A stretch of DNA of 64,000 bases from Thermomonas carbonis (GCF_014396975.1 NZ_CP060719.1:62001-126000), one strand, 5' to 3'. Positions 30,292-41,252 are shown, numbered from the stretch's first letter. Program-made: numbers and translations. The notes: generated by a model not told the origin, from the letters alone.

Positions 30292-30741
30292 ATGAAAGCC
30301 AGCACCCTCCGCATCGGCATGAACCTGTGGCCGCCCTTCCTGTTCAGCGGCATCCGCATTCGCGAGATCAGCCCGGACTGGAAGCGGGTGCGGGTGGAAC
30401 TGCGCAGCCGGCCGTGGAACCGCAATTTCGTCGGCACCCACTTCGGCGGCAACCTGTTCGCGATGACCGATCCGTTCCGGATGATCCCGGTGCTGCAATG
30501 CCTGGGCCGCGACTACATGGTCTGGGATCAGGCCGGCAGCATCGAGTTCGTGAAGCCCGGGCGCGGCACCGTGCATGCGCTGTTCGAGCTGGACGACGCC
30601 ATGCTCGACGAGCTGCGCACGGCGGCCGCAGGCGGCGACAAGGTGCTGCGCTGGTTCGACACCGACGTGATCGATGACCAGGGCGACGTGGTCGCGCGGG
30701 TAAGCAAGCAGCTGTACGTGCGTCGCAAATCGGGCCGCTGA
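30292..30741 (+). CDS. DUF4442 hotdog-fold thioesterase-like protein
   Basis: 149 aa from the ATG at 30292; an upstream TTG at 30265 has no better signal. Hotdog-fold features of DUF4442: RPWNRNFVGTHFGGNLFAMT, with the His-Gly pair where hotdog thioesterases bind acyl thioesters, then VWDQAGSIEFVKPGRGTVHA. Probably acts on an acyl-CoA or acyl-ACP thioester; substrate unknown. An inverted repeat lies just upstream. Confidence 0.82.
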   Translation: MKASTLRIGMNLWPPFLFSGIRIREISPDWKRVRVELRSRPWNRNFVGTHFGGNLFAMTDPFRMIPVLQCLGRDYMVWDQAGSIEFVKPGRGTVHALFELDDAMLDELRTAAAGGDKVLRWFDTDVIDDQGDVVARVSKQLYVRRKSGR

Positions 30742-30799
30742 GGTTCCATCGGCGGGGCTCTCCTCGTATGCTCGGGACGCACCTGCATGGGAGTTTTCC

Positions 30800-32776
30800 T
30801 TGTCCGGTAACGCGCACCCCGACGTCGACGGCTATCGCATCCACCGCGTGATCGGCCACGGCGGCATGTCCACCGTGTACCTGGCCGAACAGACGTCGCT
30901 GGATCGCAAGGTCGCACTCAAGATCATGCTGGCCGAAGCGCTGGCCGATGAAGTCAGCCGCGCGCGCTTCGAGAACGAAGCACGCACCATCGCCCGCCTG
31001 CAGCACCCGAACATCGTCGGCATCTACGAAGTCGGTCGCACCGAGGACGGCCTGCCGTTCTATTCGATGCCGTTCCTGGCCCGCGGCCACCTGGCGCAAC
31101 GCCACCTGCGCGGCGACCAACCGAAGGTCGCGGCGATCGCGCGCCAACTGCTGCAGGCGCTCGACTATGCGCACGTCCGTGGCGTGGTCCACCGCGACGT
31201 GAAAGCCGAAAACGTGCTGTTCGACGAAGCCGAGCGGCCGATGCTGGCGGACTTCGGCATCGCCCTGCGCCGCGGCAGCAACCCGCGCCTGACCAATGCT
31301 GGCCTGGCGGTGGGCAGTACCGCCTATATGCCGCCCGAGCAGGCGCGCGGCCAGGAAGTCGACCGCCGCGCCGATCTCTACAGCATGGGCGTGCTGACCT
31401 GGGAAATGCTGGTTGGACGCCTGCCCTACAACGCCGGCGATGCGCTGTCGATGGCGCTCAAGCATGTGCAAGACCCGATCCCGCGCCTGCCCGCGCCGTT
31501 GAAGCAATGGCAGGACTTCATCGACCGAACCATGGCCAAGCGCCCGGAGGATCGCTACGCCAGCGCGCAGGACATGCTGGTAGCGCTGGATCAGTTGGAA
31601 GCACGCACCGGCAAGACCTTCGTCGCGGTGGAAGTGCCGACCGCCGTCGAGATGGATCCGCAGGCGAAGCCTCCGCGGAGCAGCTGGAAACCCTGGGCCG
31701 TGGCCGCCGCGGCGCTCGCAGTTGCCGGCATCGCCGCTTTCCGCTTCTATCCGGTCGAACGCGACGTGATCCACGCGCCCGCTGCAGGCACGGTCAGCGG
31801 CACGCCCGGCGGCGGCCTGCCGTCGCCGCAGGCAGACGCGCGCACCGGCCTGCTGGCCGGCATCGGCGAAGGCGAAGGCAACGCCGAAGGCCTGGCCGCC
31901 TACCTGGCCAACGCCGAACAGCAGATGCGCGACGGCAATTTGCTGTCTCCACCCAACGCGAATGCCTGGGATAGCCTGGATGCGGCATGGCGGGTCAATG
32001 CCACCCATCCGCAGACCCAGCAACTGACCGCGCAACTGTTCGACGCACTTGCCGAGGCCTCCGATCGCGCGCTGCGTGCGGGCGATGTCGCGATGTCGCG
32101 CACCTCGTTCGAACGCGCCCGCCAGCTCGACAGCCGTCGCGGCGGCGAAGGCAGCGCCATCGCCCTGCTGCGCAGGCGCCTGGATACTGCGCTGGACACG
32201 CGCCTGCAGGCCTTGCTCGGCAAGCGCGACATCCAGGGGGCACGCCAGTTGCTGGCGGACACCCGCTGGCTGGAACTGGATCCGCTGCGCAGTCGCGCCT
32301 TGCTTGCGCGCGTCGATGTCGCCGCCAAGTCGGCGCCCGCCGCGACAACCGCGGCGACCGTGGTCACCGCCACGCCTGCCGCGCCGCCCGCGCCGGTGGC
32401 GACCATCGCGGTCAGCAGGGAGGACTATGCACGTTTCGCCAATGCCACCGGGCGCGCTGCGGCGGACTGCGGCAAGGGCGTGTTCGGCCGCAAGCGCAGC
32501 TGGAACAACACCGGCAACGACCGCAAGCCAGTGGTCTGCGTCTCCGCGGCGGATGCGCAGGCATACGCCGCTTGGTTGGGCAGCCAGGATCAGCGTCGCT
32601 ACCGTCTTCCCAGCGCGGGCGAAGTGCGGGCACAACCGACCACGCCGGTATCGGGCTGGCTGACCCTGTGCGCGAACCGCGAATGCAGCCAGCGCATGGC
32701 CAGCGGCAAACCACGTGCGCTCGACGCCGGCCGCGGCTTCGAGGACGTCGGCATCCGCCTGGTGCGCGCTGACTGA
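30800..32776 (+). CDS. Membrane-anchored Ser/Thr protein kinase with C-terminal SUMF1-like segment
   Basis: 658 aa from a TTG at 30800, preceded by GGGAG 7 nt upstream. Hanks-type kinase: Gly loop GHGGMSTVYLAE (19-30), Lys41 in VALKIM, HRDVKAEN with Asp133, DFG Asp151, then GSTAYMPPEQARG. A single membrane helix lies at about residues 298-314. The extracytoplasmic part is Ala-rich, predicted helical to about residue 520, and ends in a short segment resembling the formylglycine-enzyme/SUMF1 fold (VVCVSAADAQAYAAWLG, RYRLPSAGEV, GRGFEDVGIRLVR). That segment is short and probably a remnant or a ligand-sensing form. Confidence 0.88.
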   Translation: MSGNAHPDVDGYRIHRVIGHGGMSTVYLAEQTSLDRKVALKIMLAEALADEVSRARFENEARTIARLQHPNIVGIYEVGRTEDGLPFYSMPFLARGHLAQRHLRGDQPKVAAIARQLLQALDYAHVRGVVHRDVKAENVLFDEAERPMLADFGIALRRGSNPRLTNAGLAVGSTAYMPPEQARGQEVDRRADLYSMGVLTWEMLVGRLPYNAGDALSMALKHVQDPIPRLPAPLKQWQDFIDRTMAKRPEDRYASAQDMLVALDQLEARTGKTFVAVEVPTAVEMDPQAKPPRSSWKPWAVAAAALAVAGIAAFRFYPVERDVIHAPAAGTVSGTPGGGLPSPQADARTGLLAGIGEGEGNAEGLAAYLANAEQQMRDGNLLSPPNANAWDSLDAAWRVNATHPQTQQLTAQLFDALAEASDRALRAGDVAMSRTSFERARQLDSRRGGEGSAIALLRRRLDTALDTRLQALLGKRDIQGARQLLADTRWLELDPLRSRALLARVDVAAKSAPAATTAATVVTATPAAPPAPVATIAVSREDYARFANATGRAAADCGKGVFGRKRSWNNTGNDRKPVVCVSAADAQAYAAWLGSQDQRRYRLPSAGEVRAQPTTPVSGWLTLCANRECSQRMASGKPRALDAGRGFEDVGIRLVRAD

Positions 32777-32797
32777 CCGACCATGCTCCGCGCGCCC

Positions 32798-32803
32798 TAG
32801 AAT
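32798..32803 (+). promoter_or_regulatory. Putative -10 (TAGAAT) immediately before DUF502 gene
   Basis: TAGAAT followed by GCGCGC and then directly the ATG at 32810. If used, transcription would begin at or near the start codon, making a leaderless mRNA. No good -35 is visible. Confidence 0.4.
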
Positions 32804-32809
32804 GCGCGC

Positions 32810-33481
32810 ATGTCGACATCCCCCACGCTCGGTCATCGCCTGCAACGCCTGTTCCTGACCGGCCTGCTCACCCTGCTCCCGCTGTGGTTGACCTGGGTGG
32901 TGGTGAAATTCCTGTTCGTCCTGCTGGGCGATCTCAGCAAGCCGCTGATCGGGCCCAGCCTGCAGGGCATCGCGGCGCGCAGCCCGCAGGCACTCGGCTG
33001 GCTGGGCGATCCGTGGGTGCAGAACGCATTCGCGCTGGTCGCGACGGTGGCGGCGGTCCTGCTGGTGGGCTGGCTGGCCCGGCGGGTGATCGGCCAGCGC
33101 CTGCTGGGCTGGTTCGAAGCGCTGGTCGCGCGGATCCCGCTGGCCAGCACCATCTACGGAAGCGCGCGCAAGCTGCTCGACATCCTGCAGACCAAGCCGG
33201 ATGGCACCCAACGCGTGGTGCTGGTCGATTTCCCCCACGCGGAAATGAAGTCGATCGGCTTCGTCACCCGAGTGATCCGCGAACAGGGCACCGGGCGCGA
33301 ACTCGCCGCGGTCTATGTGCCGACCACGCCCAACCCGACCTCGGGTTACCTGGAAATCGTACCGGTGGAGAAGATGACCCCGACCGACTGGACGGTGGAT
33401 CAGGCGATGAGCTTCATCATCAGCGGCGGTGCAGTCGCCCCCGACACCATCCCGTTCACACCGCCGGTCCGCGAAGGCTGA
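32810..33481 (+). CDS. DUF502 family membrane protein
   Basis: 223 aa. Two membrane segments (about residues 13-35 and 62-86) and the family's RIPLASTIYGSARKLLDILQ motif, then VLVDFPHAEMKSIGFVTR and AVYVPTTPNPTSGYLEIVP. DUF502 proteins are conserved inner-membrane proteins; roles in plants (LCV/COV) and bacteria are unclear. Followed by a strong terminator and tRNA-Pro on the opposite strand. Confidence 0.9.
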   Translation: MSTSPTLGHRLQRLFLTGLLTLLPLWLTWVVVKFLFVLLGDLSKPLIGPSLQGIAARSPQALGWLGDPWVQNAFALVATVAAVLLVGWLARRVIGQRLLGWFEALVARIPLASTIYGSARKLLDILQTKPDGTQRVVLVDFPHAEMKSIGFVTRVIREQGTGRELAAVYVPTTPNPTSGYLEIVPVEKMTPTDWTVDQAMSFIISGGAVAPDTIPFTPPVREG

Positions 33482-33531
33482 CGGCGAATCCAGCGCGCGG
33501 GCTCGGCAACCACCAGCGCAGCGCAGGCAAC

Positions 33532-33560
33532 AAAAAACCCGCCATCGTGGCGGGTTTTTG
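33532..33560. terminator. Terminator after DUF502 gene
   Basis: CCCGCCA/TGGCGGG stem (33538-33544 with 33548-33554) flanked by A5 and T5, so it works on either strand; on the minus strand it lies 36 nt beyond tRNA-Pro. Confidence 0.88.
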
Positions 33561-33595
33561 CTGGGTACTGGTCGTGCTGCACCGGACCTCATGAT

Positions 33596-33672
33596 TGGTC
33601 GGGACGGCCGGATTTGAACCGACGACCCTCTGCCCCCCAGGCAGATGCGCTACCAGGCTGCGCTACGCCCCG
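33596..33672 (-). tRNA. tRNA-Pro (GGG anticodon)
   Basis: 77 nt including encoded CCA. Acceptor CGGGGCG pairs with CGTCCCG; anticodon stem TCTGC/GCAGA with loop CTGGGGG, so the anticodon is GGG; T-loop TTCAAAT. It follows the ihfA-merR genes on the same strand. Confidence 0.97.
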
Positions 33673-33683
33673 ACATCGCGATC

Positions 33684-33689
33684 ATTGTA
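33684..33689 (-). promoter_or_regulatory. Putative -10 of tRNA-Pro (TACAAT)
   Basis: TACAAT on the minus strand, 11 nt before the tRNA 5' end, between merR and the tRNA. No clear -35 at 16-18 bp. Confidence 0.45.
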
Positions 33690-33706
33690 ACCGCTGCGAT
33701 GGCGGT

Positions 33707-34063
33707 TTAGCGCCTCAGCAACTGCAGCACTTCTTCCAGCTCCATCCGCACCTGCTTGGCGATCTGGTTGCTCAGCGCGGACTCCTGCTTCGCGCCCTCG
33801 CCTTCCAGGCGCAGACGCGCGCCACCGATCGTGTAGCCCTGCTCGTACAGCAGGCTGCGGATCTGCCGCACCATCAGCACGTCGTGGCGCTGGTAGTAGC
33901 GGCGATTGCCGCGGCGCTTGGCCGGTTCCAGGCTGGGGAACTCGGTTTCCCAGTAGCGCAGCACATGCGGTTTGACGTCGCAGAGCTCGCTGACTTCGCC
34001 GATGGTGAAGTAGCGCTTCGCCGGGATCGGCGGCAGTTCGCGGTTGCTGCCCGGGTCAAGCAT
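33707..34063 (-). CDS. MerR-family regulator downstream of ihfA
   Basis: 118 aa. Winged-helix MerR domain: [25 protein letters not shown], conserved RRYYQRHDV and a C-terminal dimerising helix. It lacks the Cys residues of metal sensors. Overlaps the end of ihfA by 8 nt. This small MerR behind ihfA is a conserved arrangement in gammaproteobacteria; its effector is unknown. Confidence 0.92.
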   Translation of the reverse strand: MLDPGSNRELPPIPAKRYFTIGEVSELCDVKPHVLRYWETEFPSLEPAKRRGNRRYYQRHDVLMVRQIRSLLYEQGYTIGGARLRLEGEGAKQESALSNQIAKQVRMELEEVLQLLRR

Positions 34064-34373
34064 GCGCAGTTCCCATGGTGCTGGAGCCGCTGTACGCCTC
34101 GACGCGTTCCTTCAGCTTCTGGCCTGGCCGGAAGGTGACCACCGTGCGCGCAGAAATCGGGATCTGCTGGCCGGTCTTGGGGTTGCGCCCCGGCCGCTGG
34201 TTCTTGCGGCGCAGGTCGAAGTTGCCGAAGCCGGACAGCTTGATCTGGCGACCCTGCTCCAGCGCCTCGCGCAAGGCGTCGAAGAATGCGTCGACGAATT
34301 CCTTCGCCTCGCGCTTGTTCAGGCCCACGTCTTCGTAAAGACGCTCCGCCATTTCCGCCTTGGTCAATGCCAT
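34056..34373 (-). CDS. ihfA: Integration host factor subunit alpha
   Basis: 105 aa (usual about 99; extra residues at the C-terminus). HU/IHF fold with [20 protein letters not shown] at the start and the DNA-binding beta-arm [20 protein letters not shown] with its intercalating Pro. IhfA heterodimerises with IhfB to bend DNA. The gene follows pheT on the same strand, the standard pheST-ihfA order. Confidence 0.95.
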   Translation of the reverse strand: MALTKAEMAERLYEDVGLNKREAKEFVDAFFDALREALEQGRQIKLSGFGNFDLRRKNQRPGRNPKTGQQIPISARTVVTFRPGQKLKERVEAYSGSSTMGTAHA

Positions 34374-34384
34374 TGCCGCCCCCT

Positions 34385-36754
34385 TCAGCGCCGGATGGCC
34401 GCGCCGTGTGTCCCCTCCAGCGCGGCGACCACATCGGCCACCACCGCTTCCACGTCGCGGTCGATCAGGGTGCGTGATTCATCCTGCAAAATCAAGGCCA
34501 TGGCGAGACTCTTGAATCCGTTTTCCACGCCCTTTCCGGCGTAGCGATCGAACAGCCGGAGGTCGCGCAGGACCTCGCCCGCGGCCTGTTTCGCAGTGGC
34601 GCGCATGGCATCCCAAGACACCCATTCCGCGACGACGAACGCAAGGTCCCGGCGGACGGACGGATACTTGGACAGCGCATTGGCGCGCGGCAATGGACGC
34701 GCCTGCAGGGCGTCGAGTTCCAGCTCGAAGCCGTACACATCGACATCGAGATCCAGCGCCTGCTGCAAGCGCGGATGCAATTGCCCGATCCAGCCGATGC
34801 AAACGCCGTCACGCATCACGTCCGCGGAACGACCCGGGTGTGCGAACGGATGCGTCGAGACGCGATATTCCAGCGTCGCATTCGACAACGCGGCCAAGCT
34901 GTCGAGGTCGCCCTTGAGGTCGTGAAAATCGAGCTTGCGCGCGGCCTCACCCCATTGCTCCGCGGCAGCATCGCCACAGGCAACCGCCGCGATGCGACGC
35001 GTCTCGATCGGCGCATCGTTCGATGCGGCGAAGGTCTTGCCGATCTCGAACAGGCGGATCCGCGATTGCTGGCGCGCGGCATTGCGGCCAAGCGCAGCGA
35101 CCAAGCCCGGCAATAGGCGCGTGCGCATCACGCCCAGCTCCGCACTCAACGGATTGGCCAGTGCCACGCCGCCATCGGTCAACTGCCACTTCGCCAGCAA
35201 GTCGGCATCGACGAAGGCGTAGTTGATCGCTTCCAGGTAGTCGCGGGCGACCAGTTGCCGGCGCGCATCGTGCTCGCTGCTGCGGGTTTCGCTGGGCGAC
35301 ACCAGACGCGTGGCACCGCCCGGGAGCGTCGTCGGGATCGCGTCGTAGCCGTGGATCCGCGCGATCTCTTCAATCAGATCTTCTTCGATGGCGATGTCGA
35401 AGCGGCGCGCCGGCGGCGTCACACGCCATCCCTCCGCATTCGCTTCGACCGCAAGCCCAAGCGCATTGAGGATGCGCGATACCTCGGCTTGCGTGACTTG
35501 CGTTCCCAGCACGCGCGCCAGTCGTTCACGACGCAGCGGGATCGGCTGCGGCTGCGGCAGAAATTCGGGCAGCACCGCCTCGATGACAGGACCAGGCGCA
35601 CCGCCGGCGGTATCCACGATCAAGCGGGTCGCATGTTCCACGGCGATGCGCGGCAGTTCCGGATCCACACCGCGCTCGAAGCGATGCCCGGCATCGGTAT
35701 GCAGGCCGAGCTTGCGACTGCGACCGATGATTGCGGCGGGTGCGAAATGCGCGGCTTCCAGGAAGATGTTGCGGGTGGCATTCGACACCTTGGTGTCTTC
35801 CCCGCCCATGATCCCGGCCAGGCCGACCGCGCGGTCGGCGTCCGTGATGACCAGGAATTGCGCATCGAGGGTGGCGTCATCGCCATTCAGCAGCGTCAGG
35901 GTTTCCCCGGCGCGCGCATTTCGCACGCCGATCGGGCCCTTGAGCAGGTCGTGGTCGTAGGCATGCATCGGCTGGCCGAGTTCGAGCATCACGTATTGGG
36001 TGACATCGACCAGGAAACTGATTGGGCGCACGCCGCTGCGGCGCAGGCGCTCGGCCATCCACACCGGCGTAGCCACGGTTGCCTCCACGCCCGTGATCAC
36101 GCGTCCGACGAAGCGCGGCGCATCCGCACCTGCATGCAATTCGACCGGCAACACGCCGTCGTGCGACGCCGGCATCGGCACAGCGTCGAGCGGCTCGACG
36201 GTGCTGCCCGTAGCAGCGGCAACGTCGAAGGCGATTCCGCGTACGCCGAAGCAATCCGCGCGGTTCGGGGTCAGCTTCAATTCGATGCTGGCATCCGGCA
36301 GGCCAAGGTAATCCGCCAGCGGCGTGCCCAGCGGCGCATCCGCCGCAAGCTCAAGCAGACCCGAGGCATCGGCATCCAGGCCCAGCTCCTTCGCCGAACA
36401 CAACATGCCGTTGGACTCGACGCCGCGGAGCTTGGCGGCCTTGATGGTCAACGTGCCGACCTGCGTGCCGATGGTCGCCAGCGGCGCGACCAGGCCCGGG
36501 CGTGCATTCGGCGCACCACACACGATCTGCAACATGCCGAGAGCGCCGGCGTCGACCTGGCAGACCTGCAGCTTGTCGGCTTCCGGATGCTTGGTGCATT
36601 CGATGATGCGCGCAACGACCACGCCATCCAGCGCGTCGCCGAGCACGGTCATCTCTTCGACTTCCAGGCCGATCGCGGTCAGCGTCGCGGCGAGTTCATC
36701 GCGCGTGGCATCGGTCTTGACGTGCTGGCGCAGCCAGTTTTCGGAGAACTTCAT
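34385..36754 (-). CDS. pheT: Phenylalanine--tRNA ligase beta subunit
   Basis: 789 aa (E. coli 795). Domain order as expected: N-terminal tRNA-binding OB fold ([19 protein letters not shown]), B3/B4 editing region, B5 and class II-like core, and the C-terminal ferredoxin-fold anticodon-binding domain ([15 protein letters not shown], ending in [20 protein letters not shown]). Works as a2b2 with PheS. Sits 9 nt after pheS. Confidence 0.96.
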   Translation of the reverse strand: MKFSENWLRQHVKTDATRDELAATLTAIGLEVEEMTVLGDALDGVVVARIIECTKHPEADKLQVCQVDAGALGMLQIVCGAPNARPGLVAPLATIGTQVGTLTIKAAKLRGVESNGMLCSAKELGLDADASGLLELAADAPLGTPLADYLGLPDASIELKLTPNRADCFGVRGIAFDVAAATGSTVEPLDAVPMPASHDGVLPVELHAGADAPRFVGRVITGVEATVATPVWMAERLRRSGVRPISFLVDVTQYVMLELGQPMHAYDHDLLKGPIGVRNARAGETLTLLNGDDATLDAQFLVITDADRAVGLAGIMGGEDTKVSNATRNIFLEAAHFAPAAIIGRSRKLGLHTDAGHRFERGVDPELPRIAVEHATRLIVDTAGGAPGPVIEAVLPEFLPQPQPIPLRRERLARVLGTQVTQAEVSRILNALGLAVEANAEGWRVTPPARRFDIAIEEDLIEEIARIHGYDAIPTTLPGGATRLVSPSETRSSEHDARRQLVARDYLEAINYAFVDADLLAKWQLTDGGVALANPLSAELGVMRTRLLPGLVAALGRNAARQQSRIRLFEIGKTFAASNDAPIETRRIAAVACGDAAAEQWGEAARKLDFHDLKGDLDSLAALSNATLEYRVSTHPFAHPGRSADVMRDGVCIGWIGQLHPRLQQALDLDVDVYGFELELDALQARPLPRANALSKYPSVRRDLAFVVAEWVSWDAMRATAKQAAGEVLRDLRLFDRYAGKGVENGFKSLAMALILQDESRTLIDRDVEAVVADVVAALEGTHGAAIRR

Positions 36755-36763
36755 CGCGAGACC

Positions 36764-38219
<1,456 letters not shown>

Positions 38220-38230
38220 TTCTTATCTCC

Positions 38231-38428
38231 TCACAAGTACGGAAGCATGCGATCCAGACGTCCTGCATCCTCGGCACGGACGTGGTTCGTCTGCCGGAGG
38301 TTGCGCTTCCGCTTGGTCGCTTTCTTGGTGAGGATGTGGCTGCGATTTGCGTGGCCGCACTTGTACTTGCCGGAAGCGGTCTTCCGGAAGCGCTTTGCAG
38401 CCCCGCGATTGGTCTTGATCTTGGGCAT
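38231..38428 (-). CDS. rpmI: 50S ribosomal protein L35
   Basis: 65 aa, begins [20 protein letters not shown], the standard bL35 N-terminus, and is very basic throughout. It lies 11 nt before rplT. A separate promoter and folded leader precede it (see 38527-38633). Confidence 0.98.
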   Translation of the reverse strand: MPKIKTNRGAAKRFRKTASGKYKCGHANRSHILTKKATKRKRNLRQTNHVRAEDAGRLDRMLPYL

Positions 38429-38526
38429 TGGGGATCCTTGCGAAATCTGCTGACTGGTCGAGGCGGCAGCTCTGCCTTACGGCTTTGCCACGCTTTCCAT
38501 CCTGCCTGAGCCGGTGATAAGCCTTT

Positions 38527-38633
38527 GATTCATAACACTTGCGTGTTGAATCAAGGCGGGTCCTGGGTGCCACTGAACAACAAACCCGGCGAACCGGGCC
38601 GCGCATTATGGCGGGCCGGCACCGGGTTTGCAA
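38527..38633 (-). promoter_or_regulatory. Internal promoter and structured leader of rpmI-rplT
   Basis: Minus-strand TTGCAA (38628-38633) and CATAAT (38605-38610) with a 17-bp spacer. Transcripts would carry about 170 nt of leader. It contains a CCCGG-TTCG-CCGGG hairpin followed by TTTGTTGTT, and a 7+5-bp stem with a 2-nt bulge at 38525-38554. These fit a controlled leader, likely the site of L20 feedback by analogy with E. coli. Confidence 0.7.
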
Positions 38634-38638
38634 TGTTT

Positions 38639-38685
38639 GGCTGAAAAATCAGCCTCTTAGCACTTCTCCCGCGGAGCGGGAGAAG
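38639..38685 (-). terminator. Hairpins just after infC
   Basis: A 10-bp perfect stem (38663-38672 with 38676-38685) lies 10 nt beyond the infC stop. A second, 6-bp stem (38639-38644 with 38649-38654) has U-rich sequence in its loop. Partial termination between infC and rpmI is plausible. Confidence 0.55.
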
Positions 38686-38694
38686 GAAAACGAC

Positions 38695-39219
38695 TTACTT
38701 CTTCTTCGGCGCGATCATCATCACCATCTGCCGGCCTTCCAGGCGCGGACGCGATTCGATGACGATGTCCTCGCCGAGGTCACCCTCGATCCGGGCGGCC
38801 ATCTCGCGGCCCAGCTCCTGATGGCTCATCTCGCGGCCACGGAAGCGGATGTTGACCTTGATCTTGTCGCCTTCGACCAGGAATTCGCGCATCTTGCGCA
38901 GCTTGATCTGGTAGTCGCCCTCGTCCGTGACCGGACGGAACTTCACTTCCTTGATCTCGACCTGCTTGGTCTTCTTCTTGGCCTCGTTGGCCTTCTTCTG
39001 CAGTTCGAACTTGAACTTGCCGAAGTCCATGATCTTGCAGACCGGCGGATCCGCGTTGGGCTGGATCTCGACGAGGTCGAGTTCCTCTTCCTCGGCCATG
39101 CGCAGCGCTTCGTCGCGCGTGAGCACGCCGATCATCTCGCCGTCGCTGCCGATGACCCGGACGCGCGGGACGCGGATTTCCTGGTTCCTGCGGTTTTGCT
39201 TTGTGTCGGTGGTACTGAT
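38695..39219 (-). CDS. infC: Translation initiation factor IF-3, ATC start codon
   Basis: 174 aa from an ATC at 39219; the first ATG in frame (39135) would cut off the conserved N-terminal domain. From ATC the protein reads [20 protein letters not shown], which is the expected IF3 opening, with GGAG 8 nt upstream. Downstream motifs: [20 protein letters not shown] and a C-terminal domain with [19 protein letters not shown]. Non-AUG starts let IF3 repress its own mRNA in E. coli (AUU); ATC here implies the same discrimination. Three hairpins precede the start. Confidence 0.93.
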   Translation of the reverse strand: MSTTDTKQNRRNQEIRVPRVRVIGSDGEMIGVLTRDEALRMAEEEELDLVEIQPNADPPVCKIMDFGKFKFELQKKANEAKKKTKQVEIKEVKFRPVTDEGDYQIKLRKMREFLVEGDKIKVNIRFRGREMSHQELGREMAARIEGDLGEDIVIESRPRLEGRQMVMMIAPKKK

Positions 39220-39227
39220 GTTGCGAT

Positions 39228-39284
39228 CTCCAATGGAGTGGCATCGTCGGATGCCGGATCGGCCACGATTCCGGAATCGTGGCC
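39228..39284 (-). promoter_or_regulatory. infC leader: palindrome, hairpin and paired Shine-Dalgarno
   Basis: Three consecutive structures in the 87-nt thrS-infC gap. There is a perfect 24-nt palindrome (39261-39284, GGCCACGATTCC and its complement), a 6-bp stem GGCATC/GATGCC (39240-39255), and CTCC-ATT-GGAG (39228-39238, minus-strand order), where GGAG is the infC Shine-Dalgarno sequence. The last could hide the ribosome site. Confidence 0.65.
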
Positions 39285-39306
39285 AGTGTTGAGCGATCGG
39301 CTGGGG

Positions 39307-41216
39307 TCAGCCGGCCTGCTCCTGGCGCAAACGCGTGGCAAAGTCGTCGACCGACATGCTGCCGAGGTCTTCCCCACCCCGCGTACGCACCGAAAGCATC
39401 CCGTTTTCCTTCTCGCGGTCCCCCACCACGAGCAGGTACGGCACGCGCTGCAGCGTGTGCTCGCGAATCTTATAGCCGATTTTTTCGTTGCGCAAATCGG
39501 AAACTACACGGAAGCCTTGATTCGCAAGGCTTTTCCGGGCCTCGGCGACGGCGTCGGCCTGGGCGTCGGTGATGTTCATGACGACCGCCTGCACCGGCGC
39601 CAGCCAGGCCGGGAAGTGGCCGGCATGGTGTTCGATCAGGATGCCGATGAAGCGCTCCATCGACCCGACGATGGCCCGATGCAGCATCACCGGATGGCGC
39701 TTCTGGCTGGTTTCGTCGACATATTCAGCACCGAGGCGGCCCGGCATCATGAAATCCACCTGCATCGTGCCCAGCTGCCAGGTGCGGCCGATCGCGTCCT
39801 TCAGGTGGTACTCGATCTTCGGGCCGTAGAAGGCGCCCTCGCCCGGCAGCTCCTGCCATTCCACCCCGGACGCGCGCAACGCGCTGCGCAGCGCGTCCTC
39901 GGCCTTGTCCCAGGTGGCGTCGTCGCCGAGGCGGGATTCCGGCCGCAGCGCGATCTTGATCTGGATCTCTTCGAAGCCGAAGTCCGCATAGACCTTGAGG
40001 GCCTGCTCGTGGAAGTCGCGGACCTCGGACTCGATCTGCGCCTCGGTGCAGAACACGTGGCCATCGTCCTGGGTGAAACCGCGCACGCGCAGGATGCCGT
40101 GCAGCGCGCCGGAGGGCTCATTGCGGTGGCAGCTGCCGAACTCGCCATAGCGGATCGGCAGGTCGCGGTAGCTGTGCAGGCCCTGGTTGAACACCTGCAC
40201 ATGGCCGGGGCAATTCATCGGCTTCACCGCGTAGGTCCGCTTCTCGGACTCGGTGAAGAACATGTTGTCCTTGTAGTTGTCCCAGTGGCCCGACTTCTTC
40301 CACAACTCGACGTCGAGGATCTGCGGGCAACGCACCTCGCCGTAGCCGGTGTCGCGGTAGACCCGACGCATGTACTGCTCGACCACCTGCCAGATGCTCC
40401 AGCCCTTCGGGTGCCAGAACACCAGGCCCGGCGCCTCTTCCTGCAGGTGGAACAGGTCCTGCTGCTTGCCGATCCGGCGATGGTCGCGCTTCTCGGCTTC
40501 CTCGATGCGCTGGATGTAGGCCTTCAGCTGCTTCTCGTCCGCCCAGGCGGTGCCGTAGATCCGCTGCAGCTGCTCGTTCCTGGAGTCGCCGCGCCAGTAC
40601 GCGCCGGAGATGCGGGTGAGCTTGAACGCCTTGAGGAAGCGCGTGTTCGGCACGTGCGGACCGCGGCACATGTCCACGTATTCCTGGTGGAAGTACAGGC
40701 CCATCGCGGTGATGTCGGCGCTCATGTCGTCGATCAGGCGCAGCTTGTATTCCTCGCCGCGGCGCGCGAATTCCTCGATGACTTCCTCGCGGGGGTCATC
40801 TTCTTGACCACGTCGTAGTCCTGCGCGATCAGCTCGCGCATGCGCTGCTCGATCGCGGCCATGTCGTCCGGCGTGAACGGGCGCTCGGAATGGATGTCGT
40901 AATAGAAGCCTTCGTCGATGACCGGGCCGATCACCATCTTGGCGTCCGGGTACAACTGCTTCACCGCATGGCCGACCAGATGCGCGCAGCTGTGGCGGAT
41001 GATCTCCACGCCCTCCTGGTCCTTCGGGGTGATGATGCGCAGGCCGGCGTCATGGTCGATGACGTCGCTGGCATCGACCAGACGGCCATCGACCTCACCG
41101 GCCACGGTGGCCTTGGCCAGGCCGGCGCCGATCGACTGGGCGACCTGCAACACGGAAACGGGGGCGTCGAACTGGCGCTGGGAGCCGTCGGGAAGGGTGA
41201 TCGAGATCATGGGCAT
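39307..41216 (-). CDS. thrS: Threonine--tRNA ligase, split by an apparent 1-nt frameshift
   Basis: From the ATG at 41216 the frame gives the TGS domain ([20 protein letters not shown]) and start of the editing domain, through [10 protein letters not shown]. It then derails at a run of five G (40791-40795, plus strand). One extra base there would read [18 protein letters not shown] and join the second frame (from about 40790 to 39307). That frame contains [13 protein letters not shown], the class II core and the anticodon domain ending [13 protein letters not shown]. Total would be about 636 aa, the normal ThrS length. The gene is essential, so error is likeliest. Precedes infC as in E. coli. 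Confidence 0.9.
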
Positions 41217-41232
41217 GGGTCCGGGAAACGAA

Positions 41233-41252
41233 AAAGGCGCCAAGGCGCCTTT
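41233..41252 (-). terminator. Terminator-like hairpin in thrS leader
   Basis: On the minus strand, AAAGGCGC-CTTG-GCGCCTTT followed by TTCGTTT, ending 17 nt before the thrS ATG. It may end tRNA-Val transcripts or act as an attenuator of thrS. Confidence 0.7.

Noticed and set aside
38695..39135. infC starting at ATG 39135
   Set aside because: It would lose 28 conserved N-terminal residues; the ATC with GGAG restores them.
39307..40725. A separate shorter ThrS starting MSADITAM
   Set aside because: It lacks the TGS and part of the editing domain, and the missing part is present just upstream in another frame, so one broken gene explains both.
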